The position numbers and the translations under genes are program-made. This document shows, piece by piece, positions 6,633 to 9,712 of a stretch of DNA of 9,712 bases. The notes beneath the pieces are model-generated. The model was not told the origin of the DNA and searched no databases. It saw only the letters and a list, made by a program, of their open reading frames with translations. The DNA is from Rhodoferax sp. UBA6134 (GTDB taxonomy: Bacteria > Pseudomonadota > Gammaproteobacteria > Burkholderiales > Burkholderiaceae_C): positions 734 through 10,445 of the forward strand of contig DIVK01000051.1 of NCBI GenBank assembly GCA_002422455.1, written 5' to 3'. The stretch's first letter is position 1, and each line of letters begins with the position of its first letter.

Positions 6633-7835
6633 ATGAAAAACATCAAGCAAATTACCGGTTTGAAATCACGGACCTGGATGACCGCATCGGTGTTGGCAGC
6701 ACTGGTCGCCGGATGTGGCGGTGGCGGCGGTGGCAGCGCACCGGGGACGCTCGGTGTGTCCCTGACCGACGCACCGGCCTGCGGTTTTGACAAAGTGAAT
6801 GTGACCGTGACCAAGGTGCGGATCAACCAAAGCAGCACGGCCGGCGAAAACGATGGCGGCTGGACCGACATCACGCTCAGTCCGGCACGAAAAATCAACC
6901 TGCTCGAGTGGAATAACGGTGGGATAACGTCGCTTGGTGAGACACCTTTGGCCGCCGGACGTTACTCGCAACTGCGCCTGGTGCTGGATCCGAACACCGC
7001 AAACGGTCTTGCCAATTCTGTTGTGCTGGAGGGCAGCACCAACGAGATACCCCTTGAGACACCCAGTGCGGTGCAAAGCGGCATCAAGCTGGTCAACGAA
7101 TTCGACGTGGCTTCGGGCCAGCGTGTCGACCTGTTGATGGACTTTGACGCCTGCAAGTCGATCGTGCTCCGTGGCAACGGCGTCTATGCGCTGAAACCCG
7201 TGATCAAGGTCGTTCCCTTCGTGCTCAACGGCATCAACGGCTTTTTGGACACCACCCTGCTGACCAGCGGTGTCATGGTGACAGCGCAGCAGAATGGCGT
7301 TATTGTTCAGACCACGGCGCCCAACACGACCACCGGTGAGTTTTTCCTGGCGCGCTTGCCAGCGGGTACCTACGACGTCGTTCTGACCGCCAATGGCCGC
7401 TCCACGGCGGTCATTGCCGGTGTGCTGGTCGCAACCAGCACCAGTGTGGTGCCAGTGAGTAACACAGTCACGCGGATCACGCTGCCGACGTCATCTATGC
7501 GCTCGGTGAGCGGCACGGCCGTGTTGAGTCCAGTCAGTAACACTGAAGTGGCCTATGTCGCAGCGAAGCAAACCTTTGGTACCGCACCCACCGTAACGGT
7601 GAAGTCGGTCGCCGCCGATGAAGTGAATGGTGGTTCCTACAGCCTGAGCTTGCCCATTGGGGAGCCCTTGTTTGGCTCGTTTAACACCGTCTTGCCGATT
7701 AATTTCATCGTGCAATCGGGCATGGCCGGCCTGTACAGCGTGGTAGCGTCTGCCACTGGCTACACGACACCAGCATCGGTGAACATAAACATTTCTGCTG
7801 ACAATGCAACGCATGCTTTTGTGCTGGCGCCGTGA
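6633..7835 (+). CDS. DUF4382 domain-containing lipoprotein
   Basis: Predicted envelope lipoprotein of 400 residues. A signal peptide (residues 1-27, two Lys near the start, hydrophobic core ending LAALVAG) precedes the lipidated Cys28 in a lipobox VAGC, followed at once by a run of six Gly as a flexible tether. Residues ~38-194 are a DUF4382 domain, starting GTLGVSLTDAP and containing FDKVNVTVTKVRI, with a Cys pair (50 and 174) that could form a disulfide. Residues ~200-290 resemble a beta-sandwich of the carboxypeptidase-regulatory type (PAGTYDVVLTANG). The rest (~295-400) is another probable beta-rich Ser/Thr/Val domain. The start at 6633 was chosen because AAAGGA at 6619-6624 is 8 bases away; the ATG at 6624 overlaps that site. 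The residue after Cys is not Asp, so outer-membrane sorting is likely. DUF4382 has no established function. The gene stands alone, followed by a hairpin region. Confidence 0.85.
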   Translation: MKNIKQITGLKSRTWMTASVLAALVAGCGGGGGGSAPGTLGVSLTDAPACGFDKVNVTVTKVRINQSSTAGENDGGWTDITLSPARKINLLEWNNGGITSLGETPLAAGRYSQLRLVLDPNTANGLANSVVLEGSTNEIPLETPSAVQSGIKLVNEFDVASGQRVDLLMDFDACKSIVLRGNGVYALKPVIKVVPFVLNGINGFLDTTLLTSGVMVTAQQNGVIVQTTAPNTTTGEFFLARLPAGTYDVVLTANGRSTAVIAGVLVATSTSVVPVSNTVTRITLPTSSMRSVSGTAVLSPVSNTEVAYVAAKQTFGTAPTVTVKSVAADEVNGGSYSLSLPIGEPLFGSFNTVLPINFIVQSGMAGLYSVVASATGYTTPASVNINISADNATHAFVLAP

Positions 7836-7841
7836 TGCTAT

Positions 7842-7889
7842 CCCTGATCTCTCTTAGCCCCACTGTTGCCAGTAGCTAAGAAATCAGGG
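7842..7889. terminator. Stem-loop 1 of the convergent 3' region (after the lipoprotein gene)
   Basis: The outer stem CCCTGAT (7842-7848)/ATCAGGG (7883-7889) and inner stem CTTAGC (7853-7858)/GCTAAG (7875-7880) are separated by a small internal loop. It begins 7 bases after the lipoprotein stop codon. It shares bases 7885-7889 with the next stem-loop, so both cannot form fully at once. Confidence 0.45.
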
Positions 7890-7929
7890 CCTGACTGCTA
7901 ACGCCTTTGGCGCACCCAGTCAGGCCCTG
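7885..7929. terminator. Strong two-way terminator hairpin between lipoprotein gene and gcvP
   Basis: A perfect 12-bp stem, CAGGGCCTGACT (7885-7896) with AGTCAGGCCCTG (7918-7929), encloses a 21-base loop containing a small CGCC-TTT-GGCG hairpin (7902-7912). TCATTTT follows on the plus strand and ATTTCTT on the minus strand, so it could end transcripts of both convergent genes. It lies 29 bases beyond the gcvP stop codon. Confidence 0.65.
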
Positions 7930-7958
7930 TCATTTTCAGTGCTTGATGTGCTTGTTCG

Positions 7959-9712
7959 TCAGTCTGACGCGCCTACCGGCACGCAGCTGCAGAACAGGTT
8001 GCGGTCGCCGTGCACGTTGTCGATGCGCCCGACCGGCACCCAGTATTTGGCATGCTTCAGGGAGGGCACCGGGAACGCGGCCAGTTCGCGCGAGTAAGGC
8101 CGGCCCCAGGTCTCGGTCAGCAGCGTCGCCGCCGTATGGGGCGCATGGCTTAAGGGGTTGTTGCCCTGCGGCCAGACGCCTTGCTCGACTTTGGCAATTT
8201 CTTCGCGGATGGCGATCATGGCGTTGATGAAGCGGTCGAGCTCCTCCAAGGTTTCACTCTCGGTGGGCTCCACCATGAGTGTGCCGGGCACCGGGAAGCT
8301 CAGCGTGGGTGCATGAAAACCATAGTCCATCAGGCGCTTGGTCACGTCCTCGGCGGTGACGCCGTGGACGCCGCCACTGCTTTCCTTCAGGGGACGCAGG
8401 TCGAGAATGCACTCGTGCGCGACACGGCCGGGTTTGCCGTTTTCAGAGACGCTGGTGTAGAGCGTGGGGTAGTGGTCTTGCAGGCGCACGCTGATGTAGT
8501 TGGCGCTCAGAATGGCGACCTCGGTGGCAGCCTTCAAGCCTTCGGCCCCCATCATGCGGCAGTACATCCAGCTGATCGGCAGCACGGCCGCATTGCCCAG
8601 GGGTGCAGCTGAAACGGCACCGACGCCAGCGCCTGGCAAATAGGGCACCAGGTCGGCCACCACACACACGGGGCCGACACCGGGGCCGCCGCCGCCGTGC
8701 GGGATGCAGAAGGTTTTGTGCAGGTTGAGGTGGCTCACGTCGCCGCCGAATTCGCCGGGGGCGGCCAGGCCGACCAGCGCGTTCATGTTGGCGCCGTCCA
8801 CATAGACTCGCCCGCCATGGCTGTGCACCAGGGCGCACAGTTCCTTGACGCTGGTCTCGAACACGCCGTGGGTGCTGGGGTAGGTGATCATGATCGCCGC
8901 CAGGTTGGCGCTATGCTGTTCACACTTGGCTTTGAGGTCGTCCATGTCGACATTGCCGTTGGCATCACACGCCGTCACCACCACCTTCATGCCGACCATG
9001 GTGGCGCTGGCCGGGTTGGTGCCGTGCGCGCTGCTCGGGATCAGGCAAATGTTGCGATGGCCCTCGCCGCGCGCTTCGTGGTAGCCGCGGATGGCCATCA
9101 TGCCGGCGTATTCGCCCTGGCTGCCGGCGTTGGGTTGCAGGCTGATGCCGGCGTAACCGGTGGCCTCGCAGAGCCAGACGCGCAGTTGCTCATCCAACTC
9201 GGCGTAACCCGCACGCTGGTCTTCGGGGCAGAAGGGGTGGATGTTGGCAAACTCGGGCCAGGTGATCGGGACCATCTCGCTGGTGGCGTTGAGTTTCATG
9301 GTGCAACTGCCCAGCGGGATCATGGTGCGGTCCAGCGCCAAATCAAAATCAGACAGGCGGCGGATGTAGCGCAGCATGCCGGTTTCACTGTGGTGGGTAT
9401 TGAACACCGGGTGCGTCAGGTAGGGGCTGGTGCGCGACAGGGCGGCGGGCAGCAGGCTGGCCGTGCCCTGTTCGAAGTCAGCGACCTGCGGCAGGGTCTG
9501 GCCGGCTTTGGCAAAAAAGCCCCAGAGCTGTTCCACATCGGCGCGTGTGGTGGTTTCGTCGAGCGACACGCCTAAAGCGTTGGTGGATGCCAGGCGCAGG
9601 TTGGCACCGGCGGCGAGTGCCTTGGCGGCTATCGATGCGGTGGCGTCGCCCGTGGCCACGGTGAGCGTGTCAAACGCGCTGGCATTGGCGATGCTGAAGC
9701 CCAAGGCCTTCA
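7959..9712 (-). CDS. gcvP: Glycine dehydrogenase (decarboxylating), P-protein of the glycine cleavage system, C-terminal part
   Basis: PLP-dependent P-protein that decarboxylates glycine and passes the aminomethyl group to the lipoyl arm of GcvH. About 583 codons are visible; the full protein is usually ~950-970 residues, so the N-terminal ~40% lies beyond the window. The frame is open to the window edge, and the TTG at 9704 is an internal Leu, not a start. Visible landmarks: MIPLGSCTMKLNA, the SAHGTNPASA stretch, the PLP-binding lysine in HLNLHKTF (codon 8715-8717), and the Gly-rich PHGGGGPGVGP just after it. The C-terminus ends FCSCVPVGASD, typical for the family. It is probably the last gene of a gcvT-gcvH-gcvP operon, as commonly found; the upstream genes and any glycine riboswitch would be outside the window. 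A strong hairpin follows the stop codon. Confidence 0.97.
   Translation of the reverse strand, partial: KALGFSIANASAFDTLTVATGDATASIAAKALAAGANLRLASTNALGVSLDETTTRADVEQLWGFFAKAGQTLPQVADFEQGTASLLPAALSRTSPYLTHPVFNTHHSETGMLRYIRRLSDFDLALDRTMIPLGSCTMKLNATSEMVPITWPEFANIHPFCPEDQRAGYAELDEQLRVWLCEATGYAGISLQPNAGSQGEYAGMMAIRGYHEARGEGHRNICLIPSSAHGTNPASATMVGMKVVVTACDANGNVDMDDLKAKCEQHSANLAAIMITYPSTHGVFETSVKELCALVHSHGGRVYVDGANMNALVGLAAPGEFGGDVSHLNLHKTFCIPHGGGGPGVGPVCVVADLVPYLPGAGVGAVSAAPLGNAAVLPISWMYCRMMGAEGLKAATEVAILSANYISVRLQDHYPTLYTSVSENGKPGRVAHECILDLRPLKESSGGVHGVTAEDVTKRLMDYGFHAPTLSFPVPGTLMVEPTESETLEELDRFINAMIAIREEIAKVEQGVWPQGNNPLSHAPHTAATLLTETWGRPYSRELAAFPVPSLKHAKYWVPVGRIDNVHGDRNLFCSCVPVGASD

Noticed and set aside
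8697..9575. Plus-strand open frame inside gcvP
   Set aside because: It lies opposite clearly conserved GcvP coding sequence and its translation has Val/Gly/His-rich shadow composition.

Overview
The window looks like a chromosomal stretch of a betaproteobacterium, most likely a member of the Comamonadaceae (Burkholderiales; Acidovorax/Rhodoferax-like). The grounds are a high-GC coding style and the protein sequences themselves: an RpoD tail, a class 2 thymidine-phosphorylase relative, UppP, an Anbu-type protease and GcvP that all read like that group. This placement comes from recalled family resemblance, not from a search. I saw no insertion sequence, CRISPR array, tRNA, rRNA or phage gene.

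Layout, left to right: (1) the 3' end of rpoD (major sigma factor), running in from outside the window and followed by two hairpins; (2) a minus-strand NlpC/P60 (C40) cell-wall peptidase with a signal peptide; (3) a 116-base divergent promoter region with two overlapping inverted repeats; (4) a plus-strand run of four genes: a thymidine-phosphorylase-family protein of the AMP-phosphorylase-like class, a divergent ribose-phosphate pyrophosphokinase homologue only 2 bases behind it, an isochorismatase-like cysteine hydrolase, and uppP (undecaprenyl-diphosphatase); (5) a minus-strand Anbu-type proteasome homologue whose stop codon overlaps that of uppP; (6) about 350 bases without a gene; (7) a plus-strand lipoprotein with a DUF4382 domain; (8) a convergent 3' region with two overlapping, mutually exclusive stem-loops; (9) the C-terminal part of gcvP (glycine decarboxylase P-protein) on the minus strand, running out of the window.

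Most of this is housekeeping (transcription initiation, cell-wall lipid recycling, peptidoglycan hydrolysis, glycine cleavage). The most interesting element is the tightly linked pair of a nucleotide-phosphorylase-like enzyme and a divergent PRPP-synthetase-like enzyme. It suggests a nucleoside-monophosphate/ribose-phosphate salvage module whose chemistry cannot be settled from sequence. The second point of interest is the Anbu gene, which stands alone here, without the partner genes I would expect beside it.
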